Shown in pieces: positions 13,357 through 13,998 of a stretch of DNA of 13,998 bases. This stretch comes from Sphingobacteriaceae bacterium (GTDB lineage: Bacteria; Bacteroidota; Bacteroidia; Sphingobacteriales; Sphingobacteriaceae): NCBI GenBank assembly GCA_947460275.1, contig CANHHZ010000030.1, positions 1 through 13,998 on the forward strand. Direction: 5' to 3'. Both the position numbers and the translations under genes were made by a program. Each line of letters opens with the position of its first letter. The first letter of the stretch is position 1. A model generated the notes under the pieces. That model saw nothing but the letters and a program-made list of their open reading frames with translations, searched no databases and was not told the origin of the DNA.

Positions 13357-13998
13357 CTACCAAGTCAATTCGCCTTTCATCAAGTTCACGAAGTCATCAA
13401 ATAAATAGCGAGAATCGTGTGGCCCTGGTGAAGATTCTGGGTGATATTGTACCGAAAATGCTTTTTTGCCTTTTACACGTATGCCTTCTATCGATTGATC
13501 GTTTAAATTGAGGTGTGTAATTTCTACCTTTTCAGATTTTTTGACCTCCTCAGGAATTACCCCAAAGCCATGGTTTTGAGAAGTAACCTCGCAGTGGTTT
13601 TTGATGATATTTTTTACGGGATGGTTTAATCCACGGTGTCCGTTAAACATCTTCATGGTTCCAATATCGTTGGCTTCTGCTAGCAATTGGTGACCTAAGC
13701 AAATTCCAAATAAAGGCTTGTTTTTTTCTAAAATAGATTTTACAGTGCTTATGGCATAAGGCATGGCCGATGGATCGCCGGGGCCGTTAGATATAAAGTA
13801 TCCATTTGCGCCCCATGCTTCCATTTCACTGAAGCTCGTTTTTGCAGGGTAAACCTTAACGTAAATATCTCTATCGTCGAAATTCCGCAAAATGTTTTTC
13901 TTGATGCCTAAATCTAATGCGGCTACTTTATAGCTTGCATTAGGATTGCCATAGTAATAAGGCGTTTTGGTGCTTACTTGCGATGAAAGTTCCAACCC
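13357..13998 (-). CDS. carA: Carbamoyl-phosphate synthase small (glutaminase) subunit, C-terminal part
   Basis: The frame is open to the window edge, so the 5' part is missing and the TTG at 13995 is an internal leucine codon. The 213 visible residues hold the end of the N-terminal domain and the class I glutamine amidotransferase domain. Cys100 is the nucleophile (GICLGHQ), and His186 and Glu188 complete the triad (YHPESSPGPHDS). The substrate-binding NGHRGLNHPV and SQNHGF segments are also present. The subunit supplies ammonia from glutamine to CarB for carbamoyl phosphate, the precursor of pyrimidines and arginine. No carB lies downstream; after 108 bases an ABC transporter gene follows. 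Confidence 0.95.
   Translation of the reverse strand, partial: GLELSSQVSTKTPYYYGNPNASYKVAALDLGIKKNILRNFDDRDIYVKVYPAKTSFSEMEAWGANGYFISNGPGDPSAMPYAISTVKSILEKNKPLFGICLGHQLLAEANDIGTMKMFNGHRGLNHPVKNIIKNHCEVTSQNHGFGVIPEEVKKSEKVEITHLNLNDQSIEGIRVKGKKAFSVQYHPESSPGPHDSRYLFDDFVNLMKGELTW

Noticed and set aside
13993..13995. TTG as a possible carA start
   Set aside because: The frame continues to the window edge and the sequence there is internal to CarA, which should be about 150 residues longer at its N-terminus.

Overview
The window looks like chromosomal DNA of a Bacteroidota bacterium, most likely a Sphingobacteriaceae member such as Pedobacter. The evidence is AT-rich intergenic DNA, several promoters with the Bacteroidota TAnnTTTG -7 box, almost no Shine-Dalgarno sites, a eukaryote-like class Ia ribonucleotide reductase in nrdB-nrdA order, and protein sequences typical of that group. 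The genus is inferred from memory of related sequences and was not computed.

Layout, plus strand, 1-9430: the 3' end of sucD with a strong terminator; msrB, a lipoprotein methionine sulfoxide reductase; a small secreted RlpA-like protein; a 409-base AT-rich leader; nrdB, a large hairpin, nrdA and a terminator; a 365-base gene-free stretch with two imperfect inverted repeats; aguB; a four-helix-bundle (S23/Avd-like) gene; aguA; a GIY-YIG nuclease gene; fabG and its terminator. Minus strand, 13998-9453: carA (5' end outside the window), an ABC-2 transporter ATPase and permease pair, eno with a terminator, and divIC/ftsB. The two blocks converge near 9430-9453.

Most genes are housekeeping. NrdA and NrdB form one enzyme making deoxyribonucleotides. 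AguA and AguB are consecutive steps from agmatine to putrescine. FabG acts in fatty-acid elongation, enolase in glycolysis, SucD in the TCA cycle, CarA in carbamoyl phosphate synthesis and DivIC in division.

The unusual part is 6620-8600. Two small accessory genes appear to have been inserted around aguA, each bracketed by its own inverted repeats. The four-helix-bundle gene lies between arms built from degenerate 8-bp units. The right arm is translated as the N-terminal tail of AguA, and the two genes overlap as TAATG. The GIY-YIG gene lies between two inverted copies of a small stem-loop whose loop is identical and whose stem pairs change in a compensatory way. Both look like non-autonomous repeat families with a partner gene, comparable in layout to REP/RAYT systems. 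Whether the partner proteins act on the repeats is inference.
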